Origin: Podocnemis expansa
Taxonomy: Eukaryota; Chordata; Testudines; Podocnemididae
Length of the DNA: 64,000 nt
Direction: 5' to 3'
Assembly: GCA_007922195.1 (NCBI GenBank)
Contig: ML681963.1
Coordinates: forward strand, 140,246,403-140,310,402
In this document: one piece after another, positions 34,057 through 47,434 of the stretch
Layout: each line of letters begins with the position of its first letter
Position numbering within the stretch: position 1 is the stretch's first letter
The notes under the pieces: generated by a model
Told to the model about the DNA's origin: nothing
The model's input: only the letters and a program-made list of their open reading frames with translations
The model's database searches: none
Position numbers and translations under genes: made by a program

Positions 34057-36482
34057 ATTTAGGAAGTAGCAAGCTCAAACTAGAAGTCCAGCTAGTCTAA
34101 CATATTGTCTCCAACAGTGGTCTATTCCAGATGCTTCAAAGAAAGAAGCAAGAAAAATTGCAGCAGAGCCTTTTGGCATAATTTCTCCTCATGGGCAGTT
34201 TCTTCTTTTCCCCTACTAAGTTAGAAATCTAAACTTTTGGGTCATAACACATCAGAACAAACCTCCAAATCTGAACAGCACCATTCCTTTGAGGAAGTTC
34301 ATACCGGTCTTAACTTTGCAGCTCTGGACAAAGCTCTCCTGCCAAACAATGGTCTTTGCAACAAAACATCTCATGAAGGACTGAAGCTATGATTTTCAAA
34401 GGGGTCCAATGGAGTTAGGGACTGAAAATCTATAGAAGTTGGGTGCCCAACCTGAGTAGGAGCCATAAAAATTCCAATCCTGAGTCATCAAAGAAAAAAA
34501 CAAGTCAAATACCAGTCCCAGAGCAATATTTTTTTATTTTTAAAAATATAATGTAACAATCAATTCTGCAAAGCCGTAGGAATGGCATTTTATCAGTCTG
34601 ATCCCGGGTGAAAGGGCAGGAAGCAGAGGAACAGAATGGAATTTGGAATCTGACCCAAGTCCTGTCAGGACACAGGGGAGGGCCAGGTTATGAAAAAAAG
34701 AGCCCATTAAATAGGGAAGTGGGTTGCCTTACTGCTGTATCCTGTGGATCCACACTTCCCCTCTTAGCGTGACAGCTATTACACAAATATGTGTGCAGGC
34801 TTCTCCAAACTGCTTCCCGTAGCACTCAGGCAGACAAGTCAATACAGAAGAGCTGGGACTTACAAAACAGGCCTGATTCTGTCCTCACACCATATCAATC
34901 TGGAGCAATTCAGCTGATGTGAATGGAATTAAATCAATAAAAGCAACAAAAGACTCAGGCTCAGCATCACAGTTGGTTGAAAATCTTCCAACCAACCAAT
35001 TGTAATGCTGAGAAAGAGAAAAACTGATATTTTAGTAAATGAAAATGTCTACAGTCTGTGTCTGCATTCCTCATACAATTTGGATTTTTTTCAATGGAAA
35101 TTCCAAAATGAAAAATTGCTCTTTTTTTTTTTCAAACTAAAATTTTTTGGTTTCCCAATAAAAGTCCACACACATCTAGTGAAAGAAGACCTAGTACACT
35201 GATGTTTCAAGCCTAACTGGCTTACCATACAACAGTGGCTTCTGTCTTGTTTCCAACAAAGTTCAGACTGTCAATGTGAACTAGAAATTTGAGGAGATGG
35301 CTTAAAATGGCCCTGACTGTCAGAAAGTGCTAAGCACCCATCCACCAAAAACCAGACCCACCAAAGGCACTAATTGCTTTTGAAAATCTTGGCTGCTGAA
35401 ACCAATATTGGATAAAATTCTCAAAATGGCTTAAATGACACTAGGGCCTAAGTCTCATTTTCAATACGACTTGGGCAACTACAGCCAGATTTTCAAAAGT
35501 ACTTAAGATACCTAAAAAGGCAGCTATGTGCCTATAGGTTTTTTCTTAAAAAAGTTAGGTGCCCAAATGTCAATAAGACATAGGCTGCTAAGTGCCCAAG
35601 TCACTTCAGAAGATAGGACTTAGGCTAGTGACCCACTTTAGTGCTTTTAAAAAGTGTATACATTCTGAAAGTGTTAGATCAAAATATGGCTTATTTTAGG
35701 CAAGGAGCAATCTTAATAGTTTGCCTCTGAGACTGGAATATTAAAAGAAACCTCTTTTTATTTTCCTGCTTCAGTTTATATACCCAGATAGTTCTTTGCT
35801 GGTACTTTACTAATGTTTTCTGAACCTCACTGAAGCTTTTACAAATCCTGACCTTGAGACAAGACCCTGAAACCAACTGAATTTTGCCCAGTTTTAAATT
35901 TGGTCACATAAGACACACTCTACTTGAATGTGCACCACAAACCTCCAGAACCTTTTGAGAGAATTTTCTTTTATGAACTGAAATATGTTAGGCATTTAAA
36001 CAAAGGTGATGTATCAGCAACCCCCCCCCCCCCCCCGCTGTAGTGATCTCATTCCTGTAGCACTCAGCGTTAGAGAACAGGAATAGTGTTTGCTACCTCT
36101 TTGCTTCTAATCGCCTGCAACAATTTGGCAAAGCAAACACCATAGCAACGCAAAGTAAAATTCTTGGCATATACCTTACTGAGGAGTGTATGTGAGGGCA
36201 TAACACACCATCCTTCCCTCCCTTTTCATGTAATGTCCTTGTTGACTTCTGCTTGTAAATATGGTTTCTGCTCAAATAATTTTTTCCATGGAAGACAGAA
36301 ACAATCCTGTTTTGGGAAGGGATAGAGTGAATGTCAAAAAATTTGATCATTTGGTTTAGACATGAATTAAAATATATAGCAATTAAACCTTCAGACAGTA
36401 ATTAATTTCAGAAGCCAATCTGAGGTTCCTCAAAATTAAGCTGAACACCTTGAGTTCACCGAACCTTTCAGGTGTTCTCATA
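34057..36482. other. Non-coding stretch with palindromic relics
   Basis: No gene. Contains a long palindrome-rich block at 35380-35620 built on 'gattttcaaaagtacttaag' and 'gttaggtgccca' phrases, a poly-C run (36021-36038) and A/T-rich simple stretches at 34530 and 35120. The 'attttcaaaggggtccaatgg' piece near 34390 belongs to the same palindromic group. Confidence 0.5.
36021..36038. repeat. Poly-C run
   Basis: A homopolymer of about 18 C residues ending at a G. Confidence 0.95.
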
Positions 36483-36725
36483 AAAGCACCAGAGAGGCAA
36501 TATGGCCCACCAATTATAGCACTGAACTGGGACTCACAAGACCTGTGAGTTAATCCTTCCCTGACCACTGACTTGCTATGTGACATATGGCAATCAATTT
36601 TAACCACTTTATGCCTCACTTTCCCCTCCCACCCTTTGCCTGTCCTATCTAAATTTTATGCTCTTCCAGTCAGGTACTACCTCTTACTATGTCTATGTGC
36701 TGCACCTAGTTTAATGAGGCCCTAA
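36483..36725 (+). repeat. MIR-like SINE
   Basis: 'gaactgggactcacaagacc', 'ctgaccactgacttgctatg' and 'gcctcactttcccctcc' follow the MIR order, with a tail resembling 'tgcacctagtttaatgaggc'. Confidence 0.6.
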
Positions 36726-36752
36726 TCTCAGTTTAGGCCACTATGTGCTAGC

Positions 36753-37022
36753 CCTAGTCTACACTCAGGCTGGTTTTCAGCGGCACTCAACTGGCAGTTC
36801 CACAAGGCACATAAAATGCCTTATGTAAATGCCAGCGACTTTCTCAGCCACCGGGACACACTTGGGAAAGCCAACTGCAAATGGCTTGCGGTCAACTTTC
36901 CCATACGCCTCCTGGCCCCAGGACTTATGGAACCAACTTCCAAGGGTGCAGGAGTGAGTTCAGACTCACTGGTAAGTGCTCCGGGAACGCCAGGCATCGC
37001 CACTATGAGTATAGACATATCC
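36753..37022. mobile_element. Foldback-family element without palindrome array
   Basis: Ends 'gccctagtctacactcag' and the reverse complement of '...gagtatagacatatccct' are inverted relatives of the GG(C)TATGTCTACACT TIR. The interior ('gggaaagccaac...gtcaactttccc') has a short inner palindrome. The open frame crossing it is not gene-like. Confidence 0.6.
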
Positions 37023-37379
37023 CTACTCTCCAACATTAGTGGCAGGATCTTCAAGGAACTCCTTTTCCTTGCCCTTCAGCCTTTCCCATGTCATCACCAT
37101 TGCCCTCCTCTTTCATTTGTCCATTCCTCCAATATTTATATTGTCTTTCCAATTCACTTAAAGCTTGCTCACACACCCCAAAACCCACTCTGTTCTGTGC
37201 TTCCTCTCTCCGACAGTCCTTTTTCTACACCATTCACATGACCACATATTTAGTCAAGAACTCTGTGTGTCTAATATGGGCTCACTGAAACCACTATCAG
37301 CTGGGAAGGAAAAGTATCAGCTTAGAGCATAAGCCAATGTGTTTCAGCCTGTGAATAACAACTCATGAGGGGGCCAACT

Positions 37380-37725
37380 GCTTTTATCAGGGGGAGATGA
37401 GGAAAGTCACAAGCCTCCATAGGGTTTAATTGATCGCCAGATTTGGGGTCGAGAAAGAATTTTCCCCCAGGGCAAATTGGTTAGGACTCTGGGACTTCTT
37501 TGCCTTCCTCTGTAGCATGGGGCATGGCTCGCTTGCTGATGAACTGTCTGTATCTTAACATCCTTAAATCATGATTTGAGGACTTAAATAACTCAGGCAC
37601 AGGTTAGAGGCTTATTGCTGGAGTGGGTGGGTAAGGTTTTGAGACCTGCATTGTGCAGGAGGTCAGACTAGCTGATCATAATAGTCCCTTCTGACCTTAG
37701 AGACTATGAGTCTATTCAATATTTG
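37380..37725 (+). mobile_element. CR1-type 3' UTR fragment
   Basis: 'tttcccccagggcaaattgg', 'ttcctctgtagcatggggca' and 'gtcagactagctgatcataa' with terminal 'gactatgagtctatt' are the standard order of a reptile CR1 3' UTR. A second copy of its end is at 51944-52096. Confidence 0.85.
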
Positions 37726-40700
37726 TCATCAAGCAGATTTGCTGAAGCTATTTACAGCTGGTTTAATTCTAGTGCCAGGAGATTGCTCTACAAGTCGCTA
37801 GGCACCCAGCCCTTACTCTGAATTAGTGTGAGAGCTACCACAAAGCATTCTGGATCTCATCAGAAGAGAAGCAATCACAACTCACAAGCAGTATGAGCCC
37901 ATGCTCAGAACTCTGGGCCTGCAACTCTCATAACGAGCAGAAATGACCCTGGAAGAAGTGACCACACACCTACACTTGCATTGTATTTGTTTTCTGTGAG
38001 GTCTCTCCTTCCCATTGAGCATGATCCAGTTCTCAGTAATGCCAAAGGGAGCCTTCAGTGGGAAGTGCATCAGACTCATGGAGTGGATGAATAAATTTCT
38101 AACTGCTCTCCACTGTTTTACACCTCACACTCTGCTAACAGCCAGGATTCCTGCACTTCTACTTCCTCCTCCAGCTTAGCAGAATGGCCAGCCGCAGTCC
38201 TGGCACAAATATTCTTGCTAAATTAAAGATCAGCACTCAAACAGGGAGCGATTATCAGTCCCTTGGCACCCTTGACCTTTCTTCTTCTTCCTAGGGAGCT
38301 CAAAAGCGAACCACATCTTGTGCTCACATTTTGTTTCCTATGAAAGCTCAAAGGGGCTTCTTTGGCAGAGTTTGGCTGGCTGGCGAATAGTTCCTTTTGG
38401 CTCCCATGTTTACATCATTGTGGTCGTTAATTTGAGCGAAGCCTCCACCTCACCCCCCCTTGCCTCTGCAGGGGGGAAAAATGTGACCTTTAAGATTGTT
38501 TATACCAATCAACAAGAACTCTTGGGCTGCCAGATTCCAAGAAACATGAGACAGCCTTGGAGCTGGAAGAGGGTGGGGAGTTGTATACAGAGAGCCATCA
38601 AGGTTAAGAGTTCACAGACAGGATAAAGTATAAGGTGGTGTAAGGAGACAGTGTGGGAGGGCATGTCCTTCCCCTTCTGCAAGGAAGATAAAGAATGCAT
38701 GTACAAGTACTGAAGGCGCAGCAGGCAGCATACGGGAGACTAGATTTTGGAAATGGATTCTACATTCTGAGTGCAGGAGCAAGCTGTCAAGGCAAGTCAG
38801 GCATACGGGAGCAGATAAGGGAGCCCTAAATGACTGGAATCCCAAATTTTCCCACCAAAACCCCAACTCATCTCTCTGCTTACAACAAGCAAAAGACTCT
38901 GCCTCTTGTTAATAAGACTCATGTGAAATACAGTAGAGCACATGCCTGGGAAGGGGGAAAAAATGTTTAAATTCCACTCCTCCCGCCTGCTTTTACCACA
39001 GTGGGGTTTGCAGTGACCAATCAGGTGGTTTAACATGAGAAGGGGGGAAAAAATCTTTTCCTACTGTTAAACACAAGAAAAATTATCTGAATTTGTAAAT
39101 CTCACAGGAACCTTTATACGGTAATACCCAGGAATTTTCTTTCATCGCCAGCTCTAATGCTGGGGGGAAGTAGCACAGCACTCTTCCCTATCTTCCTGGC
39201 TTTACACTCTTCCAGATGAGCGAATACTGAAGTTGGGGATCCCAAGTTCAGGGGATTTAATACGTTGGGAAAGCACAGGCTGCCGGCACCCCTCAGTGAT
39301 AGCGAAGGGCTGGCCTCCAGCCAACTCGTTCCTCGGGAGGGGATTTAAATTCAGTGAGATTCCAGGGCGGCATACCTCATCCGTGCAGAGCCAAGGCTTT
39401 GCATCAACAAGAGAAATGGAGCGGGGAGGGGGGAATGAGAGAGATCAAGAGAAATTGAGGGAGGTGCAGAAAAACTGTGGGATATGTACAGAGGTGGAGT
39501 GGTATAACAGTGGGATATGTACAGAGGTGGAGTGGACATTAAGTAGTTAGTATGTTTCCAAATATATGCATATAAATATTAACAAAGGGCTTGTTGATCT
39601 AAGAACATAATTCTCACCTAGGATACAAGAAGTCCCTGATTCAAATCTGAAACAAATCTTTATAGCAGATACAAAATTTGTATAGGACCACGTGCCTGAA
39701 CAGATAAAGTGTCTGGCACCAAATCAGAAATGGCAAGTTTTGAATCACTTTGTTGTCAGAGTTCTCTATGAATCCATAAGTTTGCAATAATACGACCTAA
39801 GCCTTCCAGTCACTTATACTCATTGAAGTCCAGTAGTCCCATATGGATACAGGCAAAGGTGGAACTTGATTCAAATATCAATTTACTGTAATTTTAAATA
39901 ATATACACTCCTCATTTAAAAATACTTAGTCATAATTAAGACCCAATAGATGGAGGTCTATTAATTAAAAATTCTCAGTAAGCGTTTTAGTAAAAAATTG
40001 TTTTTAAGCTACCAGAAAACCACTCTTCTGTTAGGGCTTGAGAACAAGTATTATTATTGCATGTTCAATAACAACTGGTTACTAAAAGCATGCATCCTGA
40101 GGTTTATCTCTCCATTACAGAGGCTCAGGAAATATGTTTAACATCACCACTGATGTTGTCTTGTTAAATTCTTAATTCAATAGGCATTTAAGAAACTCCA
40201 TTTAAAGTGCCACATAGATTTCCAAGTAACAGCTTGGACAACTGGCATACTCTGTGAGCTCAGGAGGTCACACTCAGAAGGAAAGCAGACAGACTTAGCA
40301 GCTGTTTGTGAAAAAGTCATTCCTTAGTCAGTCCAGTTTTTAAAGCATCCTAGGTGGCTTATAAAGTCTTTCCCCTGACCCTTGTTTCAGGAAGCTTCAG
40401 GTTCATTTTTGGTAAGGATTTTTGCACTGGTGTAGCTGCACTTATATAGCTATATCTGTGCAAATCCTCAGTGTAGATGTGCTGCACATGTGAAGTGTTT
40501 GACAAGTTAGCCTCGAACCAGTTTAAATGAGGTTGGTCTCCCTTGAATCTCAATGAACTGAAATTTTCAGATTGATACAGCTCGTCTCCATTGAGATAGT
40601 GCACCCACATAAAATACTGGTAAAGGAAATCTCTAGTATTAGACAACCCTTTAGCAATATCTGTGGGTGAATGCAGACTATAGGGTCTATTCATCAGGTC

Positions 40701-41305
40701 AATTCATCTACCAGCATGTTTGCCAACTATAATATTTTCCCAATCTCTATGGGATTTAAGAGGGACCAAGTTTGGGGGGTTTATTTTGATTTAGTGTAGA
40801 CATAGGAGGTCTGAGATCCCAACTCCAGGATTCAGATCCAAGATTTTGGCTGAGTTCATCTCTGGCTATAGTGTAAATAGCAATCATGGTTTTAAATGGA
40901 ACAGTTATTTTCTGGACTGTTTTTGATCCAGTAAAAAAATCATGGCCAGGAGACTGGCCAAGTCCATCATTTAAACAGTCACCTTTCAGGAGCCTGACAC
41001 CAGCAAGCAGCCCTGATATGCTATTTTAAACTGAACATTAAAGTACACTCCAGTCTTTGAACCATGGCTGGCCTGGCAAGGCTGTAGCTCTCATCACCTG
41101 GTGATCAGAGACTATGGAGCACAGAACTAATTAGTAGGGTCCCTGTTCTGGATTTCTTCCTACACAGGCCCACAGCCTGGATTCAAAATAGGCAGCAGTG
41201 GCAAATCGAGCATACAATGTGAGTCAAGCAAATGCCTTCCCCATGACTTGAACTGAGTCAAATGTGCTAAGCTCACTTCAGCAGGAAGCTACTCTGTGCA
41301 AATTC
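37726..41305. other. Non-coding stretch
   Basis: No gene. A 33-bp tandem duplication lies at 39477-39535. The block at 38270-38470 has a polypyrimidine tract ending in 'cctag' that superficially resembles a splice acceptor, but no exon with a recognisable protein follows. Confidence 0.5.
39477..39535. repeat. Short tandem duplication (33-bp period)
   Basis: 'gtgggatatgtacagaggtg' followed by 'gagtgg' occurs at 39477 and again 33 bases later. Confidence 0.9.
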
Positions 41306-41430
41306 CAGATGGTCAGCTGTGTCAGTCTAGTTCAGCAAAACAAATAAGGACTCTTGTGGCACATTTAAAGATCAACAATTTATCACATGAGCTTCCACGG
41401 CTAAAATCTGTGCAAACTGCTTCTCCCGAG
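41306..41430 (-). mobile_element. Degraded PLE 3' tail
   Basis: 'gtgtcagtctagttcagcaa', 'ggactcttgtggcacattta' and 'cacatgagcttccacggcta' match the reverse complement of the PLE tail with many changes. Confidence 0.75.
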
Positions 41431-43310
41431 GAGAATTCCCTGAATCCTGAAGGCCTTAGCAAGGCCTGTGCATCACTTGGGTTCTTCTTAAGACCCATTT
41501 TGAGGACTTAAATGGCAGATATGCCTCATGATGGCTTTCTGCTTATGGGTGACTTGTGCCCAACATTAACATTCAACATACTTGGCTCAGCAAGGCTGGC
41601 ATAGCTTTCTTGAGAGTAGCAGAAGAGGATCCAAGGTTTGCAATGGTGAAATACCTTGGTAATAGGGGGCCATAATCTGTGTTTGAAATGAGGATTCCCA
41701 GAAGTGAGAATACAAGGAAGTTTTGCTGGGATTTTCAAAAGTGCCTAAGGCAATTAGTTACTGAAATCCATTAGGAACTGAGAGCCTAACTTCCTTAAAA
41801 AATCCTAGCAATATATGAAGAAATGTGTATAACATTGTCAGCAAATCATGCCAGGAAGCTTACTTGGGTGGGGAAGACAAAGAAAAATAGGAAGTAAACC
41901 ACAGATAGCTGAACAACGATACATTGCATGGCCATCCAAGGAGTTATAGCAAAAGAGTAATAGGATGCAAATGAGCACCTGTCTTGGACAGATTACTGAT
42001 GCCTGCTCTGAACTTCTGAACCCCAGCAAAAGGAGGGCTTCCCCTGTTCATCAAGGACTATCCAAACTAAATGAGCCACTGTGGAATATCAGGATACAAA
42101 GTCTTGGCTAATAACCCTTTCACACCCATGAAGGCGTCACATGCCAAAAAGAAAAAAAAAATCATCCTATAAGTTTTATTGCTGGAAAAAGGGGATAAAA
42201 CGTGGGCACAGGAAAGAATTTCTCTCTCAGGATTTGGACTCTGATAGTGCCAGGGGCATTAAAATGAACCAGAGGTTCACAGGGTTTTCCTGGGTCCACT
42301 CTCAAAGATAATTTCAATTGACAGATTACAAGTATTCTGTTAGCTTTTAAAAACAATAGACTATATTTATTCTTCCTGCTTTAGCCCATGAATAACTCAT
42401 TTCTTTTTCCTGGTGAATAAATTCTTAGTTCGTTTACTGCAGAACTGGCTACAGCATTGTTTTTGGTGTGAGATCCGAGGTAGAAATTGACCTGGGGTAA
42501 AAGACTGGTCTTGGGACTGAAGGTAATCTGAATCTTCAGCATATGACAATCATTGCTAAATCAAGCTTCCTGGGTAGCAAGTGTATACCACTTGTATAAC
42601 AGCAAGATAGGCAGATGCCCAGGTTTCACTGAGACTGTTATAGAGCTTCAGGAGCTTACGTTTGTTACTGGGTTGGTGACATCTAATTATCACATATGCC
42701 ACTAGGCTGGGGCATCTTCCCTATTTTCTGACAGTCTGCCTAGAGGCTGGCACTCACAATGATGAACTGTTCCAGAGAGTGTGACACAACCAAATCTAAA
42801 TTTTGCCAGATTTCAAATTTAAGCTTTTACAAAGATTTGAGTCTTAACTCAAATCCAGAACCATCTCTAACAGGGACTAGTTTTCTGGATGTAGCAATAT
42901 ATGGTAAAAATCTTACAAGAACAGCTGTTCTAATGGCTATTCTTCAGACACAATAGAATAATTCCACATATGCACACCATCTTTCCCCAAGTTAGGATCT
43001 CCTCAAAGGCCCAAAAAGTTTTCTTCACACATCTCTCCTCTCTCTTCTACAGCCAGCGACAGAAACAACTTCCATTCTACAGCTCTCCTTTCTAACTGAG
43101 CCATTTGCTAGTTTTCACAATTACTTGATAAGCCTCAGAGAGGAGAGAAAGGATCAGTCCCCACAAGCAGGGAAGACAGAAGACAGAAGATTCTGGAAAT
43201 GAATTGTTTGTTAGATAACTGGCAGAGGGTGAAAGATTAGCTTTTTGCAGAACAATTAGTTCAGCTTTTAAGGAGAGATGCACCTGTAAGTTTGGGTGGG
43301 CTCCAATTCA
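41431..43310. other. Non-coding stretch
   Basis: No gene. A 'gattttcaaaagtgcctaag' palindromic relic lies at 41730-41810. The rest is AT-rich without a recognised repeat. Confidence 0.5.
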
Positions 43311-44830
43311 GTATGAAGGGGACTCTTCTTTCAGGAACAGACTGACTAGGATAGTAAGAAGGGGTTAAACTAATAGCACAAGAGGAAGGCAAAAAGAGGC
43401 ATAATATGAGCACTCAGTACAGAATAAAGGTAAGATGTTGAGAACAAAATTAATCAAGGAACCCAAGGACACGAAGAGAAGAAATTCTTGAATTGCCTAT
43501 AGACCAATGCCAGGAACCTAGGTAACAAACAGAAGGCACAGGAATTGTTCAATCTGGTTGTTATTATTTGAACCTTGGGGAGATGATTCACACTACTGGA
43601 ATGTTAAAATCAAAGATTATAAGATATTTATGAAAGATCAAATGAGCAAAAGGGGACAGGAAGTGGCATTGTCTGTTTCCAAGTCACTGATAGCTCACAA
43701 GATGACACTGAATGCTTACAGACCAATACTCTAATAGGTAATGCATTAGATCAGGTACTAGCTAGTGTTTGCTACAGACCATCAAATCACATCAGGGAAT
43801 AGGATGACCTCTTCCTTATGCACCTATTTACAATGTATAGGAAGAAAAGATGCATGAGCATAGAGAATCTCAATTTGTGTGACATATCCTGGAGGTCTCA
43901 AGGTGTCAAGCTAATATCCTTGCAATCTATAGACATAACTGATAATTTCCTAATTCAAAAAGTGTGACACTCAACATGGTGGAATTCTACAATAGCAGTT
44001 GTCCTAACAGATCAAGAACCGATTACAAAACTAAAAATTCACAGTAGGTTATGTACAAATGATTATGACTTGATCACATTTATAAGGGGCTAGCAGAATA
44101 AAGAACAAACCAGTAAAATACACACATGCGCGCACACACACAAAATCAGGGAGAAAAGTTGTATTGGTTAAAAAACTGAGCTGGGTCAGTGGAGAAATAA
44201 AGACACTATAAAAAATAAATATCTTTTATATAACAAATGTCAGAAAAGGGAAGTTGTTAGTAATAAATATAAATCAGAGTAAGGAATTGTAGAAAATTGG
44301 TAAAGGAAGCTAAGGGGAAATAGTAGACACCTATAGTCAGTAGAGTTAAGGACAGTAAGAAGGCTTTCTTATAAATATATTAGAACCAGACAGAATTCTG
44401 ACAACGGTATCGGTCCCTGGGAAACGTAGAATTATTAATAATCCAGAAAAAGCAAAAGTGTTCAATAAATATTTCTGCTCTGTATCTGGGGAAAAACCAG
44501 ATGACATAATCATGTCACATGGTGACGCTGACTCTCTTTCTATCCCACTAGTATCCCTGGAGGATGTTAAGCACAAACTACTAAAAATGGACATTTTTTT
44601 TACTCAACAGGTGTCTAGCATCTATGAGTTTTTAAAAAGCTGGGCTGAGGAGCTTGTTGGACAACTAATGTTGATTTTTATCAAGTCTTGAAGCACTGGA
44701 GACGTTCCTAAGCACTAGAAGAAAGCTACTGTTCTACCAATTGTAAAACACTGTAAACGGAATGGCCTGGGTAGTTATAGACCTGTCAATCTGTCATTGA
44801 TTCTGGGCAAGATAATGGAGCAGCTGATTA
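43310..44830 (+). mobile_element. CR1-type LINE body remnant, plus strand
   Basis: At 44458-44691 the frame reads 'FNKYFCSVSGEKPDD' and 'SSIYEFLKSWAEELVGQLML', matching the region upstream of the RT in CR1-like LINEs. At 44762-44826 the translation 'SYRPVNLSLILGKIMEQLI' is the classic RT entry motif. Stops and frame changes separate these. It breaks off in an AT-pentamer microsatellite. Sequence upstream to about 43310 resembles the endonuclease-RT spacer of the same LINE, with lower certainty. Confidence 0.8.
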
Positions 44831-44912
44831 ATATAAATATAAAATATAAAATATAATATAATATAATATAATATAATATAATATAATATAATATAATATA
44901 ATATAATATAAA
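44830..44912. repeat. (AATAT)n microsatellite
   Basis: About 14 near-perfect pentamer units with variants at the left end. It sits where the CR1 RT sequence stops. Confidence 0.95.
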
Positions 44913-45116
44913 TCTTGTCAAACTAATGGATACCAGTGTTAACTGATACCTCTTGACCTCTCTGCCCTGGGGTAAGGATCCACATATTGTATGGTACTTG
45001 GGAACAGACACCTCCACACATGAAGCAACGTACAATTCCTGAGGATTAGGCATTGCAGGAAGTGCCACCCAAGAGACAGAAAACCGTGTAGCCAGCTAAC
45101 TGGTCTTCACTACAGC

Positions 45117-45352
45117 AACTATTTAAACAAGGAGGTTGGATATTAGGAAGAACTTTCTCACTAGGAAGATGGTGAAGCACTGGAATTGGTTACCTAGGGA
45201 GGTGATGGAATCTCCATCTTTGGAAGCATTTAAGGTCCAGTTAGACAAAACCCTGGCTGGGATAATTTAGTGGGAGTGGTCCTGCTTTTAGCAGGGGGGT
45301 TGGACTAGATGACCTTATGAGGTCCCTTCCAACCCTATGATTCTATAATAAG
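45117..45352 (+). mobile_element. CR1 3' end
   Basis: 'gaggttggatattaggaaga', 'actttctcactaggaagatg', 'gggttggactagatgacctt' and terminal 'ccctatgattctataat' are the conserved end of avian/reptile CR1. It probably belongs to the same insertion as 43310-44830, the intervening part being lost or altered. Confidence 0.93.
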
Positions 45353-45817
45353 GAATTTGGCCCAGGAAGCAACAATGCAGGCTCTGGCTTGCTAATGTTA
45401 TAGACCGGTGGTTCCCAACTGGTGTGCCGCAGCAACTGCCTCAGTGTGCCGCGAGGAGAGCGGAGTTTGAATGAGAGCCATAAAAGCTCCCGCAGCCCCA
45501 AGCAGCTCAATAGAGCCACGCTATTAAAGGGGCGGCTTTGTAGCACTGGCTAAGCACTGGTAATTCAGGGCTGTAAGTACAGCCCATGAAAAAGGCTTTG
45601 CCCTGGCGCCGATTGCAATGGGCGCCAGGGGAAGCCATCACCAAAGCAATTTCCCCTATAGCCTCAAGCCACTGCAGGGAAATGATCCCCCCTACTGGTT
45701 CTGGCTGTGGCAGAGGGAGATTGTGTCCACTGTGGCGGCTGCAGGCTGAGGGAGGATCTTTCCCCTGCCACGGCTGCACGCTTCAGGGGGATCCTTACCC
45801 TGCCATGGCTGCAGGGG

Positions 45818-46096
45818 TAGGGTTATCAGATACCAAAAGCATGGAAAGGAGGACAGAAGTAGGAAAAGAAGGACATATGAAGAAAATGTAGAATCAATGT
45901 AATATTCTTCTGCTTTTAGGGGGCCCTGGGACATTTCCCCCTAAAAATAAGGAGTTCCAGGGCATTCCAGCATTCTTTAACCCCTGTGAGTAAAAAGCCA
46001 GACAAAAGCATGTATTTTTACTATGCCTGCCAGATGGAGGACATGAAAGGAAAAAGGAGGACATGTCCTTCTTTTGCCTGACATCTGGTAACCCTG
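45818..46096. mobile_element. hAT-type miniature ('CAGGGTTACCAGATGTC' family), copy 1
   Basis: Left end 'tagggttatcagataccaaa'; right end 'gacatctggtaaccctg', an inverted relative. The flanking octamers 'tgcagggg' (45810-45817) and 'tgcatggg' (46097-46104) agree at seven of eight bases. No transposase. Confidence 0.8.
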
Positions 46097-46104
46097 TGCA
46101 TGGG

Positions 46105-46200
46105 TAGGGTTAGCAGATGTCCGACAAAAGGAGGACATGTCCTCGTTTTTGCCCTGCTGTCCTCCGTCCTCCAGGTATTTAAAAAAAAAAAAGCCGGTTT
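46105..46200. mobile_element. Second, partial copy of the same hAT miniature
   Basis: 'tagggttagcagatgtccga' with 'aggaggacatgtcct' repeats the start of the element at 45818, directly after its right target duplication. The far end was not found. Confidence 0.7.
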
Positions 46201-46679
46201 TGTTCGGCTTTTTGCTGGTGTGGGGGCAGCAGTCTAAAAACAGAGTGAGGTACTAGCATGAGGAGCCCAGTGTTGCCCTGCCCGCTCAGGGGGCTGCAGT
46301 GGCCAGGAGCAAGCCTGACCATCCCTCTCCTCACGTCCCCTCCCTTCCTTCCTTTCCCAGCACCTGGCCTGGGGAGGTCCCACCCCTACCAGCCGGAGAG
46401 CTACATGCAGAACGTGTCCCCTCTTGCTGGGGCTGGTGCCATTTAGCCTCCAACCCCATGCAAGCTCCCTGGCTGTGAGTTCCCATGGTTGGTCCCTTCC
46501 TGCCCCTGCCCCTAACACTGAGCTGCCTGCGTGATGAGGTTGTTTGGCTAGCTGCCCTGGCTTCCTTGCTGTGTGGTAAGTACTGTACACCTATGACCTC
46601 TCTGGATCCTGAGAGCTAATGAGGTACCCAAGCTGCAGCCACATACATCCTGTGATTGCAGTGCAAACATGTCCTGGGT

Positions 46680-46840
46680 TATAGCAAAAGAACCAAGGAG
46701 TCCAGTGGCACTTAAAGACTAACAACTTTATTTATCACATGAGCTTTTGTGGGGAAAAAGTCCAACTTCATCAAATGCTTTGAAGATGGGGGAACTTACA
46801 GAATGGGAGGAAAATACAAGCAAGGGAGTGTAAGACATGG
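46680..46840 (-). mobile_element. PLE 3' tail fragment
   Basis: 'aaccaaggagtccagtggca', 'gacttaacaacttt'-like block and 'cacatgagcttttgtgggga' match the PLE tail in reverse complement. Confidence 0.85.
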
Positions 46841-47434
46841 CCAGGGTCACTCATGTGTTTGAGCTCTGTATTGGGTGCTTTGATTTTTGGCCTGTTGCTC
46901 CCTACAAAAGGGCTAAATTGGGGGAAAAAATAGAGTAAACACTAAAAATGAAGGAAAATAAAGAATACCATGAATAAAATTACTAATAGGGACCAGTTAA
47001 GTAAAACAAACAAAGGGGCATATTTGAACTGGCTAGAAACAATTTAGGACAATTTTTTAAAATTGTAAAATGGGCTGCTGTGGAAAATGAAAAATGAGGA
47101 TTTGATCCTTCATTAGACTGTGAACTATGTACCTTTCTAGTAAGACTGTGACCAAAGTAAATGTGACATTTATGACCAATCAATTCAGCTGAAAAAAGTG
47201 GGTGTGCTTTGGAATTTTCTGTCTCACTGAAGTGTGCCTTGTTACCAAAAAGGCTGTTCTCCCTTCCCCTCTCCTCTCTTGCCACCCTTGTGCTGTTCCC
47301 CACATGGCTGCCCTTGTCCTCTTTTGCCACCCCTGCCCTGCTCTGCTCCCCACACTCACTCCTGCCACTGCACACGACTCCTGACCTCCCCTCTCTTGCT
47401 ATGCCTGCTCTGCTACCCCTACTACCCTACATAG

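Noticed and set aside
36483..36725. tRNA gene
   Set aside because: The sequence has a tRNA-derived SINE head at most; no cloverleaf with intact A and B boxes could be drawn.
38270..38640. Exon with upstream polypyrimidine tract and AG
   Set aside because: The following frame has no recognisable protein and no convincing donor site was found.
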